Source: Claveliimonas sp034178805 | Lineage (GTDB): Bacteria > Bacillota > Clostridia > Lachnospirales > Lachnospiraceae | DNA: 55,043 nt | Assembly (NCBI RefSeq): GCF_050314255.1 | Contig: NZ_JBNPMZ010000019.1 | Span: 1 to 55,043, forward strand | Reading direction: 5' to 3' | Shown: one piece after another, positions 8,502 to 16,172 of the stretch | How positions within the stretch are numbered: the first letter of the stretch is position 1 | Layout of the letters: every line of letters begins with the position of its first letter | Notes under the pieces: model-generated | The model's database searches: none | The model's input: the letters and a program-made list of their open reading frames with translations, nothing else | Told to the model about the DNA's origin: nothing | Program-made: the position numbers and the translations under genes

Positions 8502-8945
8502 TTATTCTCCATGATAACCGCGGAAGAACTCTGACAGAGCATCCAGTGTTTTCATCAGCACCGGAATCTCATTCTCGGAGAGCTTATCCAGAATCGCCTG
8601 TGTCATCTGATGATGATAATCCTCATGATGGCGGTATGCGGACTTTCCCTTTGCGGTCAGACGCACATACACAACTCTCCGGTCCTTCTCGCTTCGATGA
8701 CGCTCCACATATTTTTTATTTACAAGATTATTCATGGCTGTTGTCAGTGTTCCCACTGTAACATTCAGTTTTTTTGCAATGGAGGACATGTTATTTCCTT
8801 CACCCGGTCCGATTGCCTCGATAACATGCATATCGTTATTGGTGATATCCTTAAATTCTTCGGTTATGATGGCTTTTTCTTCCTGCTCCCATATTTCATT
8901 GATCAGATGAACCAGAATATCATTTATCGTCTTGTAGGCGTCCAT
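8502..8945 (-). CDS. fabT: MarR-family fatty-acid synthesis repressor FabT
   Basis: This 147-residue MarR-type winged-helix protein resembles streptococcal FabT. NDMHVIEAIG, NVTVGTLTTAMNNLVNKKYV and RSEKDRRVVYVRLT align with the FabT recognition helix and wing. FabT with acyl-ACP as corepressor represses fab genes by binding TTTGA-N3-TCAAA boxes, and such boxes flank the fabH promoter in this window (19365-19377 and 19408-19424). AGAAGGAGAAGCA precedes the ATG. Unlike in streptococci, the gene lies downstream of the whole fab operon. It has its own consensus promoter (9029-9058) and a leader inverted repeat. Confidence 0.88.
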   Translation of the reverse strand: MDAYKTINDILVHLINEIWEQEEKAIITEEFKDITNNDMHVIEAIGPGEGNNMSSIAKKLNVTVGTLTTAMNNLVNKKYVERHRSEKDRRVVYVRLTAKGKSAYRHHEDYHHQMTQAILDKLSENEIPVLMKTLDALSEFFRGYHGE

Positions 8946-8974
8946 TGCTTCTCCTTCTCTAACAATCCCATATT

Positions 8975-8997
8975 CAGGAATGTTTCTGACATTCCTG
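8975..8997 (-). promoter_or_regulatory. Inverted repeat in the fabT leader
   Basis: CAGGAATG and CATTCCTG form a perfect 8-bp pair around a 7-nt centre, between the fabT promoter and its ribosome site. No T-tract follows. It could be an operator or a 5' UTR hairpin. It does not match the TTTGA-N3-TCAAA FabT box. Confidence 0.45.
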
Positions 8998-9028
8998 TTT
9001 CTGTGTGCGTCAGTCTGCTGATATTTCC

Positions 9029-9058
9029 ATTATACCCGCATTTAAAGCAAAGAATCAA
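9029..9058 (-). promoter_or_regulatory. Sigma-A-type promoter for fabT
   Basis: On the minus strand TTGATT (9053-9058), an 18-nt spacer and a perfect TATAAT (9029-9034) lie at the very end of the upstream oxidoreductase gene. This implies that fabT-cobB can be expressed separately from the fab operon. Confidence 0.7.
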
Positions 9059-10130
9059 TGACTTCTTGCACAGTTTCCACTTTATCTGCACGATATGCAT
9101 AAGCACCACAGAAAAGAAGTGCTTCCTCCGTCTCGCCCCTGGCTGCATGAATCAGCGCATCGGTAATACAGTAAGGGATTTCTGCCGGATTACATTTATG
9201 GAGGCAGCCGTGACACGGTGTGTGCGGAATGTGCTCACCTGCCAGGACCCGTTCCATGAACCGGTTCTTAATTGCCCTTCCCGGCATGCCTACCGGACTT
9301 TTTACAATAACAATATCCTCTTCCTTTGCCCGGATATAAGCCTGTTTATAACGTACATCCGCATCACATTCCTCTGTAGTGACGAACCTGGTCGCCACCT
9401 GAATGGCATCCACTCCCAGTGAAAATGCATATTCCGCCTGTTCTCTGGTACAGATTCCGCCTCCGACTGCCACCGGAATCTTCTTCCCGTATCTGGTCCC
9501 GTATTCTGCCACTGTCTGTAAGATTTTTTTAATCTCCTGTGCGTAGTCCTCTGCACGGTCTTCATACTGATAAATCTGTTCCTTCGTAAATCCCAGATGA
9601 CCTCCTGCATTGGGACCTTCAATCACCACAAGATCCGGAACGATTCCGTATTTTTTATCCCAGTATTTTAAAAGTACCTTTGCAGACCGGTCTGTGGATA
9701 CGATTGGTGCAAGTCTGGTTCTCGATTCACGGTTTTTTATATTTTCTTCCGTTTCTTTGACGATTCTTGGAAGATCCGTGGGCAGTCCTGCTCCGGATAC
9801 AATGATATCCGCTCCCGCTTCTACCGCTGCTGCCACATATTTTTCATAGTGGCGCATTGCCACCATAATATTGAATCCAATGACACCCTGCGGTGCAATA
9901 TTTCTTGCTTTCTCATATTCTTTTTTTAACGCACGCAGATTTGCCTCCAGAGGATTTTGATCAAAATCAGGCTCCCGAAAGCCAATCTGGGCGGCAGAGA
10001 TGATTCCTATGCCGCCCGCTTTCGCAACAGCACCGGCAAGCCCGGACAGACTGATTCCAATTCCCATACCGCCCTGCACCACCGGCACTTTTACTTCCAT
10101 ATTATCCAAATAAAATGGTTTGTATTTCAT
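9042..10130 (-). CDS. NAD(P)H-dependent flavin oxidoreductase, nitronate monooxygenase/FabK-like family
   Basis: This 362-residue TIM-barrel flavoprotein has VVQGGMGIGIS near the N-terminus, GFNIMVAMRHYEKY, a conserved GPNAGGHLG loop around residue 190, and VAVGGGICTREQ for FMN phosphate binding. It belongs to the 2-nitropropane dioxygenase family that also contains FabK. The C-terminal CHGCLHKCNPAEIPYC brings five Cys together, unusual for NMO and suggestive of a metal or Fe-S site. It follows accDA by 9 bp in the fatty-acid operon, which already has a typical FabK. A second enoyl-ACP reductase or an auxiliary reductase is possible. The substrate cannot be assigned from sequence. Confidence 0.8.
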   Translation of the reverse strand: MKYKPFYLDNMEVKVPVVQGGMGIGISLSGLAGAVAKAGGIGIISAAQIGFREPDFDQNPLEANLRALKKEYEKARNIAPQGVIGFNIMVAMRHYEKYVAAAVEAGADIIVSGAGLPTDLPRIVKETEENIKNRESRTRLAPIVSTDRSAKVLLKYWDKKYGIVPDLVVIEGPNAGGHLGFTKEQIYQYEDRAEDYAQEIKKILQTVAEYGTRYGKKIPVAVGGGICTREQAEYAFSLGVDAIQVATRFVTTEECDADVRYKQAYIRAKEEDIVIVKSPVGMPGRAIKNRFMERVLAGEHIPHTPCHGCLHKCNPAEIPYCITDALIHAARGETEEALLFCGAYAYRADKVETVQEVIDSLL

Positions 10131-10139
10131 ACTAATCTC

Positions 10140-11855
10140 CTACATATTTCGGAAACGCTCATAGCGATGAGCGGTCAGTTCCTCCTCAGACATTTTTTCA
10201 TATGTCTTTAAAAATGACTCTATTTCCACATTTAGAATATCCGTCACCTGTTCCTGGTTCAGAATTGTATAATTTTCCGGTTCCGGAATCACCTGTTCAA
10301 TGATTCCCTGTCGGTATAAATCTTCTGCGGTCAGTTTCATAACCTCCGCAGCTTCTTTTGCCCTGCTGCTGTCTTTCCAGAGAATACTTGCAAATCCTTC
10401 CGGTGAGAGAATGGAATAAATGGAATTTTCCAGCATCCATACTTCATCGGCTACTGCCATGGCAAGGGCTCCGCCGCTTCCGCCTTCTCCGATCACAACG
10501 GAAAGTACCGGTACTTTCAGGTTCGACATTTCAAAAAGATTTCTTGCGATTGCTTCCCCCTGTCCTCTTTCTTCTGCTTCCAGCCCGCAAAATGCTCCCG
10601 GTGTATCTACAAAGCAAATGACCGGACGGCCGAATTTTTCAGCCTGTTTCATGAGTCTGAGTGCCTTTCGATATCCTTCCGGGGAAGGCATTCCAAAGTT
10701 GCGCTCTACATTTTCCGCTGTGGTTGTCCCTTTCGTCTGAGCAATCACTGTTACCGGTTTTCCGTGGAATCTGGCCACACCACCCACGATCGCTTTGTCG
10801 TCTGCAAAATACCGGTCTCCATGAAATTCTATAAAATCTGTAAATAATTCCTGAATATAATCACTTCCCACAGGTCGGTCATTTCGACGGGATATCTGTA
10901 CTCTCTCCCATGCGGTCAGATTTTTCTGCTCTTCACATGGTTTATCGACAGTAGCCTGCTTTCTGTTTTCGCTCTCTTCTTTATTTTCTTTATCAGCATT
11001 TTCATGCAGCTTTATAATATCAGACAAAACTTCTTTCTGTTCCTCACGCGCAACGATACGGTCGATGAAACCGTGCTCTAACAGAAATTCTGCCCGCTGA
11101 AATCCTTTGGGAAGTTTCTGTCTGATGGTCTGCTCAATGACCCTCGGTCCCGCAAATCCGATCAGCGCCCTGGGCTCTGCCAGGATCACATCTCCCAGCA
11201 TGGCAAAGCTTGCCGTCACTCCTCCGGTCGTCGGCTCTGTCAGAACAGAAATATACAGAAGTCCTGCATCACTGTGACGTTTCAGAGCCGCTGATGTTTT
11301 TGCCATCTGCATAAGGGAAGTAATCCCCTCCTGCATTCTGGCACCTCCGGAACAGGCGTAGAGCACAACCGGAAGCTGTTCATCTGTTGCCCTCTCAATA
11401 GCTCTGGTAATTTTCTCTCCGACTGCCCAGCCCATACTGGCCATCAGAAAACGCCCGTCACAGACACCGATCACCACATCACTTCCATTAATCCTGGCAC
11501 GACCGGTCACTACTGCTTCCCGAAGCCCGGTCTTTTCCTGCAGTCCGGCTATCTTCTCTTCATAGCCTTTGTACTCCATAGGATTGGGGCCAAGCAGATC
11601 CTGATCCCATTCCTCAAAGCTTCCTTCATCTGTGATCATCTGAATCCGGCGATATGCATGTACACGGAAATATCCACCACATTTTGGACAGATGTAATTT
11701 CCTGACCTGACATCTTCTGCAATGATAGCAGCTCCACATTTATTACATTTGCGAAGCAGGCCTTCCGGAACTTCCGGTTTCTGCGTACGCACTGTAATAT
11801 AGCCTTTTTTGGCAGATACAGATTTTGTTTTCTTAAACATATTTTCCAATTTCAT
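10140..11855 (-). CDS. accDA: Fused acetyl-CoA carboxylase carboxyltransferase, beta plus alpha subunits
   Basis: This 571-residue protein carries AccD then AccA in one chain. The AccD part starts with a zinc ribbon (CNKCG at residue ~37 and CPKCG ~19 residues later) and contains SGGARMQEG, then the TGGVTASFAMLGD crotonase-fold block. A charged linker of about 40 residues (around 275-315) leads to the AccA part, with FHGDRYFADDKAIVGG, GSGGALAMAVAD and EGFASILWKD. It transfers the carboxyl group from biotin to acetyl-CoA, making malonyl-CoA for FabD. In most bacteria accA and accD are separate; fusions are seen in some Clostridia. The gene is 6 bp after accC, and the operon thus encodes all carboxylase parts. 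Confidence 0.93.
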   Translation of the reverse strand: MKLENMFKKTKSVSAKKGYITVRTQKPEVPEGLLRKCNKCGAAIIAEDVRSGNYICPKCGGYFRVHAYRRIQMITDEGSFEEWDQDLLGPNPMEYKGYEEKIAGLQEKTGLREAVVTGRARINGSDVVIGVCDGRFLMASMGWAVGEKITRAIERATDEQLPVVLYACSGGARMQEGITSLMQMAKTSAALKRHSDAGLLYISVLTEPTTGGVTASFAMLGDVILAEPRALIGFAGPRVIEQTIRQKLPKGFQRAEFLLEHGFIDRIVAREEQKEVLSDIIKLHENADKENKEESENRKQATVDKPCEEQKNLTAWERVQISRRNDRPVGSDYIQELFTDFIEFHGDRYFADDKAIVGGVARFHGKPVTVIAQTKGTTTAENVERNFGMPSPEGYRKALRLMKQAEKFGRPVICFVDTPGAFCGLEAEERGQGEAIARNLFEMSNLKVPVLSVVIGEGGSGGALAMAVADEVWMLENSIYSILSPEGFASILWKDSSRAKEAAEVMKLTAEDLYRQGIIEQVIPEPENYTILNQEQVTDILNVEIESFLKTYEKMSEEELTAHRYERFRNM

Positions 11856-11861
11856 ACTCTA

Positions 11862-13202
11862 TCACTCTTCCATATGCTCAATAAATTCTATATCAATATT
11901 TCCCGCCAGATAATCCGGATGATTCAGAATCTCATACTGGTAATCCACATTTGTATCGATTCCTTCTATAATAATCTCACCCAGTGCACTCTGCATTTTA
12001 CGGATCGCTTCATTCCTGTTTTTTGCCCATACAATCAGCTTTGCAATCATGGAATCATAATATGGCGGAATGGTGTAACCGCTGTAAATCGCCGAATCAA
12101 TCCGAATTCCTTTTCCGCCCGGAAGGTACATATCTGTGATGGTTCCCGGAGACGGCCGGAATCCCTTTTCCGGATTCTCGGCATTAATGCGGCATTCAAT
12201 CGCATGTCCGGTCAGATGCACGTCTTCCTGTTTCAGAGAAAGCGGTTCCCCGGAGGCAATCCGGATCTGCTCCTTGATCAGGTCCACTCCCGTCACCCAT
12301 TCCGTAACCGGATGTTCAACCTGAATACGGGTATTCATTTCCATAAAATAAAACTGATTATTTTTCTCCAGGAGAAATTCTATTGTTCCTGCATTCACGT
12401 ATCCAGCTGCCTTCGCAGCCTTCACCGCAGCCTCACCCATTTTCTGTCTGAGTTCTTCCGAAATGGCAGTACACGGAGACTCTTCGATCATTTTCTGATG
12501 ATTTCGCTGAATAGAGCAGTCACGCTCTCCCAGATGGATGACATTTCCCATGCTGTCTGCCAGAATCTGAAATTCGATGTGTCTCGGATGACGGACGAAA
12601 TGCTCAATATACATGGTATTGTCGCCAAATGCCATCTGGGCTTCCTTCTGGGCTGTGCGAAAGCTATTTTCAAATTCTTCCGGCGTGTCTGCCACACGCA
12701 TACCCTTGCCTCCGCCACCGAGAGCCGCCTTTACGATTACAGGATAACCGATCCGGTCTGCCTCCCTGGCTCCGGTCACAGTATCATAAATCGGTTCACT
12801 GCTTCCCGGTATGACCGGGACTCCGGCATTTACCATGGTGTTGCGTGCTTCCTGTTTGTTACCCAGTCTTGCGATCACCTCAGAACCCGGGCCAATGAAG
12901 GTAATGTGGCACTGCTCGCACAGCTCCGCAAATTTGCTGTTTTCTGAAAGGAATCCAAAACCCGGATGAATGGCATCTGCACCGGAAACGATGGTAGCGC
13001 TGATAATACGCTCCATGCTCAGGTAGCTTTCTGCCGAAGGTGCGGGACCAATGCAGACCGCTTCATCTGCCAGCTGCGTGTGGAGCGCCTCCTTATCAGC
13101 CTCCGAATAGACAGCAACAGTCTCAATGCCCATTTCCCGACACGCACGGATAATCCGCACCGCAATCTCACCGCGGTTTGCAATCAATACTTTTTTAATC
13201 AT
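11862..13202 (-). CDS. accC: Acetyl-CoA carboxylase biotin carboxylase subunit
   Basis: This biotin carboxylase of about 446 residues begins MIKKVLIANRGEIAVRI and uses ATP and bicarbonate to carboxylate biotin on AccB. It has the ATP-grasp glycine-rich loop GGGGKGMRV, the active-site block EMNTRIQVEHPVTE and a C-terminal domain with YDSMIAKLIVWA. The length is normal. The start at 13202 is preferred: it lies 10 nt after the fabZ stop and behind GTGGAAGAGG. A TTG 18 nt upstream in the same frame overlaps fabZ. It is flanked by fabZ and accDA in the fatty-acid operon. Confidence 0.95.
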   Translation of the reverse strand: MIKKVLIANRGEIAVRIIRACREMGIETVAVYSEADKEALHTQLADEAVCIGPAPSAESYLSMERIISATIVSGADAIHPGFGFLSENSKFAELCEQCHITFIGPGSEVIARLGNKQEARNTMVNAGVPVIPGSSEPIYDTVTGAREADRIGYPVIVKAALGGGGKGMRVADTPEEFENSFRTAQKEAQMAFGDNTMYIEHFVRHPRHIEFQILADSMGNVIHLGERDCSIQRNHQKMIEESPCTAISEELRQKMGEAAVKAAKAAGYVNAGTIEFLLEKNNQFYFMEMNTRIQVEHPVTEWVTGVDLIKEQIRIASGEPLSLKQEDVHLTGHAIECRINAENPEKGFRPSPGTITDMYLPGGKGIRIDSAIYSGYTIPPYYDSMIAKLIVWAKNRNEAIRKMQSALGEIIIEGIDTNVDYQYEILNHPDYLAGNIDIEFIEHMEE

Positions 13203-13212
13203 CCTCTTCCAC

Positions 13213-13641
13213 CTATCCAATCATAAAGGTCAGTTCTGCACTTACAACGACCTTGCCGTCTACACTTGCAATTGCTTCCCCAATTCCCATGGGGCCTTTA
13301 CTTTTGATAATCCGGGTCTCCAGCTTCACCTTATCTCCCGGAACGATTTTCCCTTTGAATTTACACTTATTAATGGCACCAAAATATGCCACTTTCCCTT
13401 TATTTTCCTCTTTGCTCAAAATAGCGACTGCACCAACCTGAGCCAGTGCCTCCACCGTCAGAACTCCCGGCATTACCGGCTCCTGCGGAAAATGCCCCTT
13501 AAAAAAATCCTCACGATAGGTGACACATTTATATCCAACCGCAAACTGCCCCGGCTCATAGTCTTCAATATAATCGACTAAAAGAAATGGGTGGCGGTGC
13601 GGTATAATTTCCTTGATTTGATTAATATCTAAATGATTCAT
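13213..13641 (-). CDS. fabZ: 3-hydroxyacyl-ACP dehydratase FabZ
   Basis: FabZ removes water from 3-hydroxyacyl-ACP to give trans-2-enoyl-ACP. The 142-residue hot-dog protein begins MNHLDINQIKEIIPHRHPFL. It has the catalytic His in GHFPQEPVMPGVLTVEALAQ and the Glu ten residues later. The start at 13641 has a good AAAGGAGATAGAG site; the frame is open much further upstream, but only across the repeat insertion between accB and fabZ. No FabA is visible, and whether unsaturated fatty acids are made through a FabZ/FabF or other route cannot be told. It is followed by accC after 10 bp. Confidence 0.95.
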   Translation of the reverse strand: MNHLDINQIKEIIPHRHPFLLVDYIEDYEPGQFAVGYKCVTYREDFFKGHFPQEPVMPGVLTVEALAQVGAVAILSKEENKGKVAYFGAINKCKFKGKIVPGDKVKLETRIIKSKGPMGIGEAIASVDGKVVVSAELTFMIG

Positions 13642-13656
13642 CTCTATCTCCTTTTG

Positions 13657-13694
13657 TTGGGGACGTAGCAAAATGCATTTTGCTACGTCCCCAA
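13657..13694. repeat. 38-bp perfect palindrome between accB and fabZ
   Basis: Each arm is 19 bases (TTGGGGACGTAGCAAAATG) with no spacer, so a long hairpin forms on both strands. GGGGACG...CGTCCCC palindromes resemble the small repeated extragenic elements of Bacillota that are associated with REP-type transposases. It lies inside the fatty-acid operon, 15 bp upstream of the fabZ start. No oligo-T follows, so read-through is expected, though mRNA processing or partial termination is possible. Confidence 0.75.
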
Positions 13695-13700
13695 TAAACA

Positions 13701-13737
13701 TTTGTGGTGTACCCATTTGACTTTTGTGGTGTACCCA
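13701..13737. repeat. Tandem 15-bp direct repeat next to the palindrome
   Basis: TTTGTGGTGTACCCA occurs at 13701-13715 and again at 13723-13737, with a 22-nt period. The second copy ends one base before the accB stop codon. Together with the adjacent 38-bp palindrome this makes an ~80-bp insertion in the operon. A degenerate relative of the repeat is at 31593-31614. Confidence 0.7.
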
Positions 13738-13738
13738 C

Positions 13739-14176
13739 CTACACAATTCGAAACAACGGCTGGCCATATTCCACTGCCTGACCGTTCTCGACCAGCACTT
13801 CCTCAACGATTCCATCGTACTCGCTTTCGATTTCGTTCATGAGTTTCATTGCTTCCACGATTGCAAGTGTCTGGCCCTTCTTTACAACATCCCCGACGGA
13901 CACGAATGGTGCGGCGTCTTCTGCCGGTGCCACGTAGAATGTGCCCACCAGCGGTGATTTTACGTAATTTCCTTCTTTTACCGCAGCCGGTTTTTCCATC
14001 TTGTTTTCAAAAACCTCTGCCACTGTCGCTTCTGCCGCAGGTATTCCGGCCAGGACAGACGTCTTTTTCTTTTCTTTGCTAAGTCTGATTCGGACTCCGT
14101 TTTCTTCATATCGAAATCCGGTCAGTTCTGAGTCTGACACTGTTTTGATTAATGTGATGAGCTGTTCAAATTCCAT
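13739..14176 (-). CDS. accB: Acetyl-CoA carboxylase biotin carboxyl carrier protein
   Basis: AccB carries biotin between the carboxylase and transferase active sites. The 145-residue protein has an N-terminal ~30-residue helical segment, a variable linker rich in Ala/Lys/Glu (residues 40-70), and the biotinyl domain with EAMKLMNEI, where Lys111 would be biotinylated. The C-terminus AVEYGQPLFRIV is typical and complete. The ATG is preceded by GTGGAGG overlapping the fabF stop by design (3 bp gap). The stop codon abuts the direct-repeat insertion that separates it from fabZ. Confidence 0.95.
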   Translation of the reverse strand: MEFEQLITLIKTVSDSELTGFRYEENGVRIRLSKEKKKTSVLAGIPAAEATVAEVFENKMEKPAAVKEGNYVKSPLVGTFYVAPAEDAAPFVSVGDVVKKGQTLAIVEAMKLMNEIESEYDGIVEEVLVENGQAVEYGQPLFRIV

Positions 14177-14179
14177 TTT

Positions 14180-15424
14180 CTAGTCCTCCACATATTTGCG
14201 AATCAGTATTGTCGCATTATGACCGCCAAAGCCCAGGGAGTTGCTCATGGCATAATGGATCGGTTTTTCGATTGGTGCACCGATTGCATAGTTCAGGTCA
14301 CATTCCGGATCCGCTTCTGTTGTTCCTACTGTCTGATGAATGAATCCCTCTTCTACTGATTTTACGCAGGTGACGAATTCTACACCGCCTGCCGCGCCCA
14401 GAAGATGACCGATCATGGATTTGGTTGAATTGACGATTACGTTGTCAGCCGCCTCGCCGAATGCTTTTCTTATAGCGCGTGTCTCAAATAAGTCATTGTG
14501 ATGGGTACTGGTTCCGTGAGCATTGATGTATTCCACCTCTTCCGGCTTCACCCCTGCCTCTTCCACGGCAAGCTCCATGGCACGGGCAGCGCCGCTTCCA
14601 TCCTCGATTGGGGAAGTGATATGATATGCGTCTGCTGTTGCACCGTATCCCGCAACTTCAGCATAAATTTTTGCTCCACGTGCTTTTGCATGCTCCAGTT
14701 CTTCCAGAATGACTACGCCTGCGCCCTCGCCCAGAACAAATCCGTCTCTGTCCTTGTCAAATGGAATAGACGCCCGCATTGGATCTGTACTCTGTGACAA
14801 TGCAGTCAGAGCGGTAAATCCGGCAACTCCTGATGGACAGATACAACTTTCGGTACCGCCTGCTATCATAATATCTGCATCACCATACTGAATGGCACGG
14901 AATGCATCTCCGATACAATGTGTTCCCGATGCACATGCTGTTACTACATTCGTGCATTTTCCGCGGAACCCGAGCTGAATGGAAATATTTCCGGCTGCCA
15001 TATTGGAAATCATCAGCGGCACCATCAGCGGGTTTACTTTATTCGGCCCTTTTTCCACAATCTTTGTGTAATTGCTTTCTACCTGCTGCAGGCTTCCGAT
15101 ACCGGATCCAACGATGACTCCCGCACGGAAAGGATCTTCTTTCTCTATGTCAATTCCCGCGTCTGCATAAGCTTCTTTTGCTGCTGCCACAGCATACTGT
15201 GAAAATGGTTCCATTCTCTTTGCTGCTTTGAAATCCATATGTTCTTTCGCCACAAAGTCTTTCACCTCTGCCGCAATCTTTACTTTATAGTCAGAAGTGT
15301 CAAATTTGGTAATCTCACTGATTCCCACTTTTCCTTCCCGGATGCCGGCCCAGAAGTCTGCTACATTATTTCCAATTGGTGTCACGGCTCCAAGTCCGGT
15401 GACCACTACTCTTCGCTTCATCAT
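14180..15424 (-). CDS. fabF: 3-oxoacyl-ACP synthase II (FabF)
   Basis: FabF condenses malonyl-ACP with acyl-ACP in chain elongation. The 414-residue thiolase-fold protein has RVVVTGLGAVTPIGN at the start, the nucleophile Cys in VTACASGTHCIGDA, the first catalytic His in NAHGTSTHHND and the second in SMIGHLLGAAGG, then the SNSLGFGGHNATI end. The length is standard. The start chosen gives a 4-nt ATGA overlap with the fabG stop, a usual sign of translational coupling; a second ATG three bases later is equally plausible. It lies between fabG and accB. Confidence 0.95.
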   Translation of the reverse strand: MMKRRVVVTGLGAVTPIGNNVADFWAGIREGKVGISEITKFDTSDYKVKIAAEVKDFVAKEHMDFKAAKRMEPFSQYAVAAAKEAYADAGIDIEKEDPFRAGVIVGSGIGSLQQVESNYTKIVEKGPNKVNPLMVPLMISNMAAGNISIQLGFRGKCTNVVTACASGTHCIGDAFRAIQYGDADIMIAGGTESCICPSGVAGFTALTALSQSTDPMRASIPFDKDRDGFVLGEGAGVVILEELEHAKARGAKIYAEVAGYGATADAYHITSPIEDGSGAARAMELAVEEAGVKPEEVEYINAHGTSTHHNDLFETRAIRKAFGEAADNVIVNSTKSMIGHLLGAAGGVEFVTCVKSVEEGFIHQTVGTTEADPECDLNYAIGAPIEKPIHYAMSNSLGFGGHNATILIRKYVED

Positions 15425-16161
15425 ATTGCCATTCCTCCATCTACCTGAATTACCTGTCCTGTAATATATCCGGCATCCTCTGATGCAAGAAATGCCGCTG
15501 TCTTTGCGATATCCTCCGGTTTTCCAAAAATTCCGAGGGGAATCTGCGCCTTTGTAGATTCTTTCACCTTATCTGACAATACCTCTGTCATTTCCGTCTC
15601 AATAAATCCCGGTGCGATTGCATTTACCGTGATTCCACGGGAAGCAAGTTCCCTTGCCGCGGCCTTGGTAAGTCCAATCACACCTGCCTTGGAGGCTGCA
15701 TAATTTGCCTGTCCCGCATTTCCCATAATCCCTACTACGGAAGACAGGTTGATAATGCGTCCACTTCTCTGCTTCAGCATCTGCCGGGATACAAACCGGA
15801 TAGTGTTAAACGCACCTTTCAGGTTCACATTTATCACCCGGTCAAAATCTTCCTCCGACATTTTCATAAGAAGACCATCCCTTGTAATCCCCGCATTATT
15901 TACTAAAATGTCAATGCGTCCGTATTTTTGAATCACATCCTGGATGAATGCCTCGCATTTAGCGTAATCTGACACATCACACTGGAAAAGCTCTGCCTGC
16001 CCTCCACAGGATTCAATCTCCTGCTTTACTTCCATTGCCCGGTCTGATGAACCGTTATAATTAATTACCGTCACAGCACCGAGTCCGGCAAGCTCCTTTG
16101 CGATTGCCCTTCCAATCCCCCGGGATGCTCCGGTTACAACTGCTATCTTTCCATCCAACAT
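15421..16161 (-). CDS. fabG: 3-oxoacyl-ACP reductase FabG
   Basis: FabG reduces 3-oxoacyl-ACP with NADPH. The 246-residue short-chain dehydrogenase begins MLDGKIAVVTGASRGIGRA, containing the Rossmann GxxxGxG motif. It has NNAG near residue 90, the catalytic Ser in NLSSVVGIMG, and YAASKAG for the Tyr-Lys pair. The C-terminus YITGQVIQVDGGMAI is typical. The start at 16161 sits behind GTAGGAGGAGTCAGT; the open frame extends 17 codons upstream without a site. The stop overlaps fabF by 4 nt. Confidence 0.96.
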   Translation of the reverse strand: MLDGKIAVVTGASRGIGRAIAKELAGLGAVTVINYNGSSDRAMEVKQEIESCGGQAELFQCDVSDYAKCEAFIQDVIQKYGRIDILVNNAGITRDGLLMKMSEEDFDRVINVNLKGAFNTIRFVSRQMLKQRSGRIINLSSVVGIMGNAGQANYAASKAGVIGLTKAAARELASRGITVNAIAPGFIETEMTEVLSDKVKESTKAQIPLGIFGKPEDIAKTAAFLASEDAGYITGQVIQVDGGMAI

Positions 16162-16172
16162 ACTGACTCCTC

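Noticed and set aside
11874..12947. Long open frame on the plus strand (357 codons) across accC
   Set aside because: It is antisense to a full, well-conserved biotin carboxylase gene, is rich in His, Cys and Arg, and has no plausible ribosome site or family.
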